A stretch of 64,000 nucleotides of DNA, taken from the NCBI RefSeq assembly GCF_000949135.2, contig NZ_JTAN02000010.1, positions 186,001-250,000 on the forward strand. The letters are read 5' to 3'. The translations under genes were made by a program, and so were the position numbers. Below the pieces are notes generated by a model. That model saw only the letters and a program-made list of their open reading frames with translations. It ran no database searches and was not told the origin of the DNA. Origin of the DNA: Burkholderia sp. USMB20 (GTDB lineage Bacteria; Pseudomonadota; Gammaproteobacteria; Burkholderiales; Burkholderiaceae). Each line of letters starts with the position of its first letter. The first letter of the stretch is position 1. This document shows positions 7,925 to 16,844 of this stretch, piece by piece.

Positions 7925-10873
7925 TCACCAGCGATACTTCGCGGCCAGCTCGCCCTTGACCACCGCATAGTCGGACAGGTTTGCCTCCACGCCGAGGCTC
8001 GCCGATATCGCGAAGCGCTTCGACACCTGGCCCGTCGCGCCGACCCGGAACGCCGCGCGGTCGCGCGGCACGCTGAACGAGAACGCATTGCGGTCGAGCG
8101 TCAGCGTGCGCGAGCCGGGGCCGTGCCACCAATTCGCCTCGATGAACGGGCGCAGCTCGCGGCCGAGCGACATCGCGGTCACGCCGTGCACGCGTACGCC
8201 GAGGCGGGTGAGCACGTCGGTTGCGCCCTGGCCGTCGAGGCGGCCACCGGCGGTGCCGTGCGCGTCCGCGCGATAGTCGGTCACGACGAGTTGCGCTTCG
8301 GGCTCGACGAAGAACCGCGTGTCGCCGCGCTCGTAGAACCCGAGTGAATAGCCGGTCTCGATCGAGCCGGTCACGGTGCGCGACCGGTACGAATCGGCCG
8401 CAAGGCTGCCGCCGACGCTGTTCGCGTAGGCGCCGTACATGAACCAGGCATCGACGTAAGGGCCGGTCAGGATGTCGCGGCTGCCGTACCACGTGCCGTA
8501 CACACCGACGTTGTAGCCGGCCACGCTGCCGCGCGCGGTGGCGTTCGTGACACGCCCCTCGATCGCATTCCACAGCGGGCGTGTCGACCAGTTGGTCTGG
8601 CTGCCGTACATGCCCATTGCGCCGATGCGCACGCTGCCGCCACGGCCGTCGTCGAAGCGGAGGAGGTCTGCGCCCGCGTGAATCAGGCGACCGTTGCCCG
8701 ACACGCTGCGGTTGCCGCCGGACATCGATGTCGTCTGGCCTTCGGCACGCAGCCAGATGGCGCCGTCGAGCGGGCCTGTGGCTTCGGTGCGTAGCGAGCG
8801 ATCGTTGCGCTGATGCAGCGAATGAATCGCCATCGTCGCTGCGGCATCCGCGTTTGCCAGATACGCGTCGGGTTCCGGGGCGGCGGCGCGCGGAGGCGGG
8901 GGGATGACTTCCGGCTCGATCGGTGGAGCCGGCGGATCGGGCGGTTCCGGCGGCTGTGGCTTTGCCGCGGAGACGAGATACCAGTCTTCCGCCTGTCCGC
9001 CATCGCCGCCACGTTTGAGCATGTAATCGTAGCCGCCTGCCGACAACGTGCCGAAGCCGGTCCGGTAGCCGTCCGACGCTGCATCGAGCGTGAACGCAGT
9101 CGCATCTGTCGTGCCGCCATTGCGCGTTTCGACGAGCGGGACGCCGATGGTCGTCGCCGCGCCGTCGCCGCCCGCGCGCTTCACGACGATACCGGTGTCG
9201 CCCGATGCGTGGCCGCCGTCGATCACGAGGCGGTCGGTGGGCGACGCATCGTCCTGCAGCGTCGTATGGAGGACCAGCTTGCCGTTGCGCGCCGCATAGT
9301 CGCCCGTCACCACGAGCGTGCGCGGCGTCGGCGGCACACCGGCCAGCGGCGCGTCGAATGCGATCGTCGAATCGTTCAGCGCGACGGTGCCGACCGACGA
9401 GTCGTCGGTGATGGTCCAGAGGCTGTCCGCGTCGAGCGCCAGTGTGCGGACGGCGTGGGTCGCGCCGGTCCATGCGGACGCGTTCGACAGCGTGACGTCG
9501 GTCACGGAGGGCGTCGGGCTGCCGTCGTCGGCCGGATGGTTGACGATGTCGCCGTCCGCGACGGCATTCGTGTCGAGCGTCAGGCGCACGGGCGCACCCG
9601 ACTCGGCATGGACGGACAGCAGCTTGCCGTTGCCGCCGATCGCGCGTGTGCCGTTTTGCAGCGTGATCGTCGCATTGGATGCGTCGATTGCACCATGGCG
9701 CTCGCTGACGAGCGTGCCGTCGTCGATCGTCAGCGTGCCGCCGTAGACGGCCGCCCCATAGGCGCCGGCGCCGGTCGTGCGGGCGTCGCTGCGCAGCAGA
9801 TCGACGGCGCCGCCGACACTCGCATACAACGCGGAGGCTGCGGTGCCGTGCGTCTCGACGCTCGTATCGGCGAGCGAGGCGACGGAGCCCGCACCAGCGG
9901 ACAGCGCGCCGAGCGAGCGTTCACCGCTCGTCACGATGTCGCCGCGTGTCATCGCGACCTTGCCGCCGAGCCGGGCGACCACGCCGATCGAGCCCTTGCC
10001 GGTGGTCGTCACGTGCGTATCGGTGGCGTCGATGAAGGGTGTGTCGGTGTACTCCTTCGACGCGTAAAGGCCGTGCGAACTGATGCCGTGCGTGACGACG
10101 CCCGTGCGTTCGAGCTCGACGCTACCCTCGCGGGTATCCACGCCGAGCGCCGCGTATCCGCTCGTTTCGAGATGCGAGTCGCTGAAGGCGACGGTGGATG
10201 CGCCCGGCATGTACAGCACCGACCCATAGTCGCCATCGGTGCGGATATCGGTGCGCTTCAGCGTGGCCCGGACGCCGCCGTAGCTGAGGGACAGGCCGGT
10301 CCCGAACAGGGTGCGGATCAGCGTGTCGGCCACGTCGATCGTGCCACCCGGAACCAGGATCGTCGCGATGCCCGATGCGTCCTTGCCGCGCGTCACGATC
10401 ACGCTGTCGGAGAGCGACAGCCGGCCGTTGGTGCCGTCGATGAATGTGCCGTGCGCGTAGTCGCCGTCGGTATCGATGGAGATGCGCTCGGCGGATGCGC
10501 TGCCGCCGTAACGAAGCTCGATGCCCGAGCTCGATCCGCCGCGCGTACGGATTTCCGTATCGCGCAGCACGACGCGCGACCCGGTGCCCTCTGCGGCAGC
10601 GCCGGCCGAGCCGTAGCCGGTCGTGAACAGGCGGGTCTTGCCGAGGGTCGTCAGCGTCCCGCCGTTGACGGCGGAAAGCACTGCCTTGGCGGATTCGGTC
10701 GTCGAATAGTCACCCGGTGCGACTTCGAGCGCGATGCCGTCCGCGCGTTGCGGGCCGCCGCCGACGACCTGCGCCGTCGACGCCCACGGCATTGCCGCGC
10801 CGGCAAGCAGCGCGGAATGCAAGACACGCCGGCCGATGCGCGCGTGAAAAAAAGTGAAATGACTGCGGTTCAC
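7925..10873 (-). CDS. Pertactin/AIDA-type autotransporter with beta-helix repeats
   Basis: This 982-residue type V secreted protein has a signal peptide (about 1-34, ending STA-QV) and a passenger with roughly eleven repeats of 22-28 residues between 102 and 396. Each follows the pattern D/R-T/S-x-I/V-x-T-x-G-x4-G, as expected for rungs of a parallel beta-helix. An autochaperone-like region follows (about 520-636), then a Pro-rich linker (639-668) and a C-terminal beta-barrel ending in an aromatic residue (KYRW). The GTG start at 10873 is preceded by AAGGTGATCAG. The passenger should be displayed at the cell surface; its ligand is unknown. It lies just downstream of a fimbrial operon on the same strand but is separated from it by hairpins and an AT-rich promoter-like region. 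Confidence 0.88.
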   Translation of the reverse strand: MNRSHFTFFHARIGRRVLHSALLAGAAMPWASTAQVVGGGPQRADGIALEVAPGDYSTTESAKAVLSAVNGGTLTTLGKTRLFTTGYGSAGAAAEGTGSRVVLRDTEIRTRGGSSSGIELRYGGSASAERISIDTDGDYAHGTFIDGTNGRLSLSDSVIVTRGKDASGIATILVPGGTIDVADTLIRTLFGTGLSLSYGGVRATLKRTDIRTDGDYGSVLYMPGASTVAFSDSHLETSGYAALGVDTREGSVELERTGVVTHGISSHGLYASKEYTDTPFIDATDTHVTTTGKGSIGVVARLGGKVAMTRGDIVTSGERSLGALSAGAGSVASLADTSVETHGTAASALYASVGGAVDLLRSDARTTGAGAYGAAVYGGTLTIDDGTLVSERHGAIDASNATITLQNGTRAIGGNGKLLSVHAESGAPVRLTLDTNAVADGDIVNHPADDGSPTPSVTDVTLSNASAWTGATHAVRTLALDADSLWTITDDSSVGTVALNDSTIAFDAPLAGVPPTPRTLVVTGDYAARNGKLVLHTTLQDDASPTDRLVIDGGHASGDTGIVVKRAGGDGAATTIGVPLVETRNGGTTDATAFTLDAASDGYRTGFGTLSAGGYDYMLKRGGDGGQAEDWYLVSAAKPQPPEPPDPPAPPIEPEVIPPPPRAAAPEPDAYLANADAAATMAIHSLHQRNDRSLRTEATGPLDGAIWLRAEGQTTSMSGGNRSVSGNGRLIHAGADLLRFDDGRGGSVRIGAMGMYGSQTNWSTRPLWNAIEGRVTNATARGSVAGYNVGVYGTWYGSRDILTGPYVDAWFMYGAYANSVGGSLAADSYRSRTVTGSIETGYSLGFYERGDTRFFVEPEAQLVVTDYRADAHGTAGGRLDGQGATDVLTRLGVRVHGVTAMSLGRELRPFIEANWWHGPGSRTLTLDRNAFSFSVPRDRAAFRVGATGQVSKRFAISASLGVEANLSDYAVVKGELAAKYRW

Positions 10874-11302
10874 CTGATCACCTTAATTTATCTCAAGTAG
10901 ATGAAGATGATCTTGTTAAGGCTATTTTGAAATTGGACGAGTTCGAATTTTTGCGGTTGCCTGCCTGGCGGGCGGCGGCACGGAGCACGCGCGAAATGTG
11001 CGGATCTTTCGACGCGCGCTATTCGATCGGTCGTGATTGCCTGCGGGGTATTCGACGAGAGCGGATGGCGTACTGGACGGATGCACGCGATCGGGCGTGC
11101 ATGTTTCCAGCCGATTCGGGGGGCGATGCGAAACGAATGGTGTGCGGTGCTGGCCGCGCGAGTGCCGAAGTTGTCCGGGCGCGAATGGACGGCCGCCGAG
11201 CGACTGTGTGTATACGACAGCCATCGGAAGGCGGGGGCGCGCATCCTGTCGCGCCCCGGGAACGAACCGGCGCACGCGGGACGCGCGCCGGATCGCCGTT
11301 TC
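10874..11302. other. Intergenic region between autotransporter and fimbrial subunit
   Basis: No convincing gene was seen; overlapping open frames on both strands lack coding character. The part from 10874 to about 10960 is noticeably AT-rich (TTAATTTATCTC, GGCTATTTTGAAATT) and probably contains the autotransporter promoter on the minus strand. The 11230-11292 part holds GC-rich hairpins that close the fimbrial transcript. Confidence 0.5.
11234..11291 (-). terminator. Two GC hairpins after the second fimbrial subunit
   Basis: GGGGCGCG (11234-11241) pairs with CGCGCCCC (11250-11257), and CCGGCGC (11267-11273) pairs with GCGCCGG (11285-11291). They begin about 12 bp after the subunit stop on the minus strand. 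Neither has a T-run. They are the likely end, or the 3' stabiliser, of the fimbrial transcript. Confidence 0.45.
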
Positions 11303-11845
11303 TTACTGGTACATGATCGAGTACATCACCGACGTATTCACCGTCCCCTGGCCCGCAGACCCACCCGTTGCGACGTACTGCGCGTAGTACGGGAGTTCCG
11401 CGGAGCCGTTCGCCAGCGCGACAGCCTTCGAGTTTGCATCGGCCTTGCCCAGGGCGATATTGGACGAATCGCCGTTGAGCAGGCCGACTTCGACGTTCTT
11501 CGCGGTACCCGTTACGTTGAACAGCTGACCCGTCGTCGAGTTGACCGTGGTGCCCGCCTCGAAGTGCGTGTAGACATTGCCGCTTGCGGGCGAGCAGTTC
11601 TTCAGGCTGATCTTGAACGGCGTGCGGCCGGCCGTCGAACCGCCGTTGACGAGCGCCGACGTCGACACCTTCGGCAGTGCCACGGTGAAGTCCTTGCCGC
11701 CGGTGCCGTTGCCGTCGATCGTGCAGGTCTGCGTGCCGATCTTGCCGTTGATCGTGATCGTGCCGTCCGCGGCGTGCGATACGGCAGGCATTGCTGCCGC
11801 GGCAGCGACGGTGAGAACGGCGATGCTGGAGAATGCGAGTTTCAT
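11303..11845 (-). CDS. Type 1 fimbrial major subunit (second paralogue)
   Basis: This 180-residue pilin of the FimA class has a signal peptide (cleavage after SHA), a Cys pair (TQTCTIDG and LKNCSPASG) forming the pilin-domain disulfide, and the C-terminal beta-zipper pattern SVMYSIMYQ. It is secreted to the periplasm, capped by the chaperone and added to the fibre by strand exchange. The ATG at 11845 has a good AAAGGAA site. It is a close paralogue of the subunit at 16845-17387: both are exactly 180 residues and share long blocks. It lies 250 bp after the adhesin and may have its own promoter. Confidence 0.9.
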   Translation of the reverse strand: MKLAFSSIAVLTVAAAAAMPAVSHAADGTITINGKIGTQTCTIDGNGTGGKDFTVALPKVSTSALVNGGSTAGRTPFKISLKNCSPASGNVYTHFEAGTTVNSTTGQLFNVTGTAKNVEVGLLNGDSSNIALGKADANSKAVALANGSAELPYYAQYVATGGSAGQGTVNTSVMYSIMYQ

Positions 11846-11993
11846 GTCAATTCCTTTAGTACGTGAGTAGAAAAGCGGATTCCGTCGTCGAGTCCCTGCC
11901 GCCGACTTCGCGGTACCTTCCGTGACTCGCGACTTCTTCCTTCGATGGCCTCCTGATTCAGCCCCTTCGGATTGCTAACCAGAAGCCTGTTTC

Positions 11994-12011
11994 AGCCGCC
12001 TGTCGGCGGCT
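11994..12011 (-). terminator. Intercistronic hairpin between adhesin and subunit genes
   Basis: AGCCGCC (11994-12000) pairs with GGCGGCT (12005-12011) around a four-base loop, in the 250-bp gap upstream of the second subunit gene. There is no T-run. It could reduce read-through or protect mRNA. Confidence 0.3.
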
Positions 12012-12095
12012 TGCCGGGGAAATCTTGCGTTGCGCGACTTCGTCTCGAACACGCATCGCTACCCTGGAATTCGGGATAACAAGGGACCCGCGCGA

Positions 12096-13148
12096 TCACT
12101 GATAGCTCATGGTGAAAGTGGCGACTCCCTTCACGGTTCCACCGGATACCGGACCGTCGGCGATGTATTGCGCGGTCAGAGGAATATTCGACGTCGAAAC
12201 CGACGGGCCGACATACCACTGGTTCGGATTGCCGGGAAGACGCGAATCGGGACCATAGCGAACCGGCTGCCCATTTCGCGATATGCGCAACTTCACGCCT
12301 TTCGCCGTCGAATCCTGGGTCAGCGTCAACTGGTCACCTGTGTTGCCTGGGTCGGTCAGATCCGTCAAGGTCACGTATACATTCGAGCCGGACCTGCAAT
12401 TCAGTCCGATGTTGAAACCCGTCTCGCCTGCGGAAGCGCCCACATGACCCAGCTTGCCCGAACTGACCGGCGGCAATCGCACGTCCACCGACGAATTCAC
12501 GATGGTGCAACTCTCGGGCATGGGTTTGAGATTTTCGCGTTTTGGTCCAAGCGTTAAATTTCGGTCGATATATGCGCTGGGTTGCGCTCGTTTTCTGATG
12601 CTGAAACGGCCAACATGTGCTAGTCCATATGGCCATTCTTTTACGTTGTATAGGTTGTCGCTTATTTTTATCAGTTCTATCTTCGCTCTGAACGAACCCG
12701 TAACTGGCTTGGTGGAGGTAATTGGCGGAGCCCACTCCTGGGGAGTGTAGCCAGATATATTGAATACCTTTCCAGTGGCCATATTGGTTACTCTATAACC
12801 AACGTACCAGTGCGCATTGCTTGTGCCGCCGTATCTGCCGACATCGGGGAACTGTGTCGGATGTAGCAGGGTGAGGTATTCCAGGCTGTAACCTCCAATA
12901 CCATCCGGCGCGGCTGGGCATTCGAATGGCTGTTCGATTATCGCTGTTGCAAGCACTGCTCCGTCCGGTGCGTCGAATGGAAGGGACGGGTTATTGAAGG
13001 TGAAGAACGGAAAGCTGGCCGTATTATTGTTACCCGGAAAATTGCACATTTGACCGTGTGCAAGCTGATTGGCGTCTATCCATGAAAAAAATAAAAAGAT
13101 AATGAATTTAAGGGCGCCGATCGCTCGACTGTTAACATGAAATTTCAT
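12096..13148 (-). CDS. Fimbrial tip adhesin (two-domain)
   Basis: The 350-residue protein starts with a hydrophobic signal region (IGALKFIIFLFFSW) and an N-terminal domain of about 190 residues of unrecognised family, presumably the receptor-binding part. A C-terminal pilin domain follows, with the Cys pair (PESCTIVNS and GLNCRSGSN) and a closing VATFTMSYQ donor-groove strand. This layout and the position right after the usher are typical of tip adhesins. Its ATG overlaps the usher stop as ATGA (13145-13148). The 5' half is clearly AT-richer than its neighbours, which suggests horizontal exchange of the receptor-binding domain. Confidence 0.8.
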   Translation of the reverse strand: MKFHVNSRAIGALKFIIFLFFSWIDANQLAHGQMCNFPGNNNTASFPFFTFNNPSLPFDAPDGAVLATAIIEQPFECPAAPDGIGGYSLEYLTLLHPTQFPDVGRYGGTSNAHWYVGYRVTNMATGKVFNISGYTPQEWAPPITSTKPVTGSFRAKIELIKISDNLYNVKEWPYGLAHVGRFSIRKRAQPSAYIDRNLTLGPKRENLKPMPESCTIVNSSVDVRLPPVSSGKLGHVGASAGETGFNIGLNCRSGSNVYVTLTDLTDPGNTGDQLTLTQDSTAKGVKLRISRNGQPVRYGPDSRLPGNPNQWYVGPSVSTSNIPLTAQYIADGPVSGGTVKGVATFTMSYQ

Positions 13149-15874
13149 TTAAATTTCTCTCCATTCAGCGCATCGGCGCTTGCGTTGCCGCGGACGCTGC
13201 TCGCGATGCCCTTGCGTTCGATTAGGCGAGTCTCTGCACCGGTATGCGGCAACGCACTCGGCTCGATCGTATCGACGGGCGTGTGGGCCTTCGGCACGCT
13301 GTAGTCACAGACCGCATCGGTACGCGCATAAGCGACACCCTTCACGTCCTTGATCGGTAACTGATAGGTGAATGCGCAGTTGTCCGTGGATCGATTGCCC
13401 CATTTCGCCGTGAGCGTGCCGGTTTCTTCCGCGCCTCGGACGAACAGGTGTCCGCCTTGCCCCACGGTCCCGACATGCTTGCCTTCGCTGTCAGTAACGC
13501 TGGTCCCGAATGGCAGCGGCGCCCCGTTCGGCTGGCGCACTGTCAACAACGCCGCTCGCCCGCTGACCGTCGCGAAGCGAACCTTCACGACCGAATTCGC
13601 GCGCGGCGCGATCCGTTCGCTGGTCGAGATCATTTCGACATCGAGAGGAATGCCTTTGGGATCGAGCTCGATGGTGTTCATCTGGTACGGCGTCAGGTAC
13701 GGGAGCACCGCATAGCCGCGCCGGTTGATCCGGATGTCCGTGCCGTTCGTGACGCGCGCGCCGACGGCATCCTTCGCCTCGACGATCGCAGCCGTTTCTC
13801 CGAGGTCGTTGGCGAGCGTGAGGCCGCCCGCATGGCCGACGACAGCACCCGACACGCCGACGGACACGCTCGAGTAGCCGTTGCCACCGCTCGCGCTGCC
13901 CGAGAGCGTCGCAAACGGGCTGCGATACTGCGCGTTGCCGCCGCCCGAAGTCGTGCGCCCACCGGTGTTGACGTTGACCCCATACGAGAACGCATTGGAC
14001 TGCCCGACGGAACCGGTCAGCGACATTTGCCCGGTCGCACCGCCATTGCTGTCGTGCGCGATGCTCGAGGACAGTGTCGGCGCGTACGACCGCCGGCCGA
14101 GCGGAACCGTCACGTTGGCGTACACCTGGTTGTTCAGGCGGCCCGTGTAGCCGTCGCGCTGCCGCGAAACGGACAGGTTGTAACTCAGGTTGACGCCGCC
14201 GATCCGCAGGCTGTTGTTGTAGCCGAGCTGGAACTGCGTCGTCGTGCCCTTGCGATTCCAGTAACTGGAAGTCGAGCCCACGGCGAACAGGCTGCCGCGC
14301 CCTTCGCCGAGCGTCTGGTTCAGCGTCAATTGAACCTGGTTGCGTTGCCGGTAGGCGTTGTTCGGATCTGCGCCTGCTGCCGCCTGTTCGCGAGCGTACA
14401 TCGCGTCGCGCAGCTCCCAGTAGCCGCGGGACGAGTAGCGATACGCGGCGACTGCGATGTTCGTGCCGGTCGCCTCGACGGACTTGCTGTAGCTCACGCG
14501 CACGCTTTGCCCACTCGCCGCCGACACGCCCGCGATGCGCGCACTGGCGTGCGTGACGTCGACGGCGAGCGCGCCGACCGGCGTGTTGAACGCCGCGCCG
14601 ACCAGCCCGGCCAGATAGTTTTCAGCGACGATCGCGCCGACGTAACCCGTCATCAGGTTGCTGATGCCGCGCTGATAGGTGGCCTGAGCAAAATTCGGAT
14701 GACGATCGAGTTGCGGCTCGCGCAATTGGCCGAGTGCGATGCCGAAGCGGGAGACGCCAGGGCGCAGCGATTGCACGACGGCCGAATACGGCACCGTGAA
14801 GCTGCGCTTCTTGCCGTCGGCCTCGGTGACGGTGACGAGCAGGTTGCCGCCGTAGCCCGTCGCGTACAGGTCGTTGATTTCGAACGGCCCCGGCGCGACG
14901 TTCGTTTCGTACAGCACGGCGCCGTTCTGCACGACGGTGACGTGCGCGTTGCTGGTCGCGACGCCGCGAATCACCGGCGCATAGCCGCGCATCGAATCGG
15001 GCAGCATGCGATCGTCGGTCTCGAGCGTGACGCCGCGCATGCCCACGCTGTTGAACAGCGTGCCGTCGGTGTACGTCTCGCCGATCTTCAACTGGCTGCG
15101 CCAGGCCGGCAGGTCGCGCTGAACGTACGTGTTCAGCGCTTGATAGCGGTTCTCGCCCTGCGATTGCGACGTATAGGAGCCGTTGTGCCGGAAATGCCAG
15201 TTCCCGACGTTCACGCCCGCATTCAGCCCCACGTACGCCTGCGTGCTTGCGTAACCCGACGACGCGTTGCGGTACGCGTTCGCGTTGTACTTGAGCGTCG
15301 CGCTCGGTACGCCGTTGTCCCACAGTTCCGGGCTCACGTAGCCGCGCGGATTGCGCAACAGCGCCGCCTGCGGAACGCTCACGTTCAGGCGCAGTTCCGA
15401 CATGTCGAATTCGACCGTCGCGTCGGCGACCAGCTTGTCGACGTCCGTGCATGCTCCTGCCAGCACGCGGGCCAGTTCGGCGCGCCCGGTGTCGGTCAGC
15501 GCCTGATCGTCGAGGCCCAGCCGGGTCACGAGCGCGCGATCGAAGCATGGCGTCGCGTTGTCCGTGCCTTGGGCCGCGCTGAAGCGTACCGTCGAACGGC
15601 CGTTCCACGTGCCGTTGACGTAGAGATCGACCAGATAGTCGCCCGCCGGAACCGGATTGCCTTTCGAGAAACGATCGAGGTCGAGCCGCTGCCCGCGCGG
15701 CTTCATCATCAGCGTGTCGTTGAACTGAACCTGCGCGACTTCGAGACCGTCCGCCGGTGCGGCGAGCGTATCGGCAGCCCAGCTGCCGAGCGCCGCGGTG
15801 ACGAGCAGATAGCCCGGCTTGAGCGGGAAACGCGGTGGCGCTTCGAGTGTTCGGTGCTGATAATTTGTTCGCAT
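13145..15874 (-). CDS. Outer-membrane fimbrial usher
   Basis: This 909-residue FimD/PapC-class usher has an N-terminal signal region, the substrate-binding N-domain (VQFNDTLM, GDYLVDLYVNG), a long beta-barrel with a plug (GFAL-type barrel strands through about residue 650), and C-terminal domains with LPYLTPYQMNTIELDPKG and FGTSVTDSEGKHVGTVGQGG. It forms the outer-membrane pore that assembles and secretes the pilus. The ATG at 15874 lacks a strong ribosome site; the protein is otherwise full length. It lies between the chaperone and adhesin genes. Confidence 0.93.
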   Translation of the reverse strand: MRTNYQHRTLEAPPRFPLKPGYLLVTAALGSWAADTLAAPADGLEVAQVQFNDTLMMKPRGQRLDLDRFSKGNPVPAGDYLVDLYVNGTWNGRSTVRFSAAQGTDNATPCFDRALVTRLGLDDQALTDTGRAELARVLAGACTDVDKLVADATVEFDMSELRLNVSVPQAALLRNPRGYVSPELWDNGVPSATLKYNANAYRNASSGYASTQAYVGLNAGVNVGNWHFRHNGSYTSQSQGENRYQALNTYVQRDLPAWRSQLKIGETYTDGTLFNSVGMRGVTLETDDRMLPDSMRGYAPVIRGVATSNAHVTVVQNGAVLYETNVAPGPFEINDLYATGYGGNLLVTVTEADGKKRSFTVPYSAVVQSLRPGVSRFGIALGQLREPQLDRHPNFAQATYQRGISNLMTGYVGAIVAENYLAGLVGAAFNTPVGALAVDVTHASARIAGVSAASGQSVRVSYSKSVEATGTNIAVAAYRYSSRGYWELRDAMYAREQAAAGADPNNAYRQRNQVQLTLNQTLGEGRGSLFAVGSTSSYWNRKGTTTQFQLGYNNSLRIGGVNLSYNLSVSRQRDGYTGRLNNQVYANVTVPLGRRSYAPTLSSSIAHDSNGGATGQMSLTGSVGQSNAFSYGVNVNTGGRTTSGGGNAQYRSPFATLSGSASGGNGYSSVSVGVSGAVVGHAGGLTLANDLGETAAIVEAKDAVGARVTNGTDIRINRRGYAVLPYLTPYQMNTIELDPKGIPLDVEMISTSERIAPRANSVVKVRFATVSGRAALLTVRQPNGAPLPFGTSVTDSEGKHVGTVGQGGHLFVRGAEETGTLTAKWGNRSTDNCAFTYQLPIKDVKGVAYARTDAVCDYSVPKAHTPVDTIEPSALPHTGAETRLIERKGIASSVRGNASADALNGEKFK

Positions 15875-15989
15875 GAATGAGATGTATTAATGCCGCATCT
15901 GCATGATGCGAACGACGGATTGCCTGCGCCGATGCGATTGCTGCGTCGGCGCGCCAGCGACGGGTGGAGTCAGGGACGGGCGAGTGGCG

Positions 15990-16754
15990 TCAGTGCGCTT
16001 TCCTTGGCGCGTAGTTGCCTTCGACGCCGCCGCCGTAGTCGTTGAGGAACGTGTAGTCGACCTCGATCGGTCCGCCAGGCAGCGACGGCACGTTGCCGAC
16101 GTCGAACTGCTCGGTGGCGCCGGGCTTGACCATGCCGCCCTTGTCGTTGCTCCACGTTGCGCCGCCGGACTTGACGGTCAGCCTGGTGAACGTCACGTGG
16201 TAGGGCGTCGGGTTCTTCGCCTGCAATGCATAGCCACCGTCGGCCTGCGGCGCGAAGTTCCAGGTCACCTTCTCCGCGGACTCGTCGGCCACGCCTTGCA
16301 GTGCGGCAGGACGGAAGAACAGCTTGATGCGCGAACGGAACGCGAGCTGCAGCAAGTTGGGGGCGTCCGGATCGTCGGTGGCCTGTGGCGGAACGTCGAG
16401 GACGTTGAGCCAGTACAGCGTTTCCTTGTCCTGCGCGAGCGGTTCCTTCGTGTAGATCAGCCGCAGGCTCTGGCCTTTGTTCGGATCGAGGCGGAACAAC
16501 GGCGGGGTCAGCGTGAACGGCACTTTCGAATCGTCAGGTAGCGCGTTCGCGTTGCCGTCGTCCACCCAGGCCTGCACGAGTGACGGCCTGTCGCCATTGT
16601 TGGTCAACTTGACCGTGACTTCGCGCTCCTTCTCCGGATAGATCACGCGTGTCCCGCTGATGACCACGCTCGCGTCTGCCGCGCCCATGCCGGACATCGA
16701 TGCGACCAGCGCCGCGGCACCCACGCTCGAGCGCCAGTTGATTGGCATCACCAT
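15990..16754 (-). CDS. Periplasmic fimbrial chaperone
   Basis: The 254-residue PapD/FimC-class chaperone has a signal peptide, the first-domain strand GTRVIYPEKEREVTVKLTN, the G1 donor strand region (LNVLDVPPQ) and the C-terminal domain (NPTPYHVTFTRL). It stabilises subunits in the periplasm by donor-strand complementation. The start region reads GTG ATG GTG ATG after an AAGGAG site; I chose the ATG at 16754 for spacing, but 16757 (GTG) and 16748 are possible. It is followed by the usher 115 bp on. Confidence 0.92.
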   Translation of the reverse strand: MVMPINWRSSVGAAALVASMSGMGAADASVVISGTRVIYPEKEREVTVKLTNNGDRPSLVQAWVDDGNANALPDDSKVPFTLTPPLFRLDPNKGQSLRLIYTKEPLAQDKETLYWLNVLDVPPQATDDPDAPNLLQLAFRSRIKLFFRPAALQGVADESAEKVTWNFAPQADGGYALQAKNPTPYHVTFTRLTVKSGGATWSNDKGGMVKPGATEQFDVGNVPSLPGGPIEVDYTFLNDYGGGVEGNYAPRKAH

Positions 16755-16802
16755 CACCGAATTCTCCTTGTAGATAGACAGATCGCATACCGCCGGTTGG
16801 GT

Positions 16803-16829
16803 GCGGCCCGTGCGCTGCGCACGGGCCGC
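16803..16829 (-). terminator. Perfect 12-bp hairpin after the first fimbrial subunit
   Basis: GCGGCCCGTGCG (16803-16814) pairs with CGCACGGGCCGC (16818-16829) around a three-base loop, 15 bp past the subunit stop and before the chaperone. There is no T-run. In fimbrial operons such hairpins commonly stabilise the abundant subunit mRNA and lower downstream expression; that role here is inferred. Confidence 0.6.
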
Positions 16830-16844
16830 CGTCGCGAGACCGGA

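Noticed and set aside
10922-11866. Overlapping open frames on both strands around the autotransporter upstream region
   Set aside because: Mutually exclusive frames without motifs; the plus-strand frame is antisense to the fimbrial subunit.
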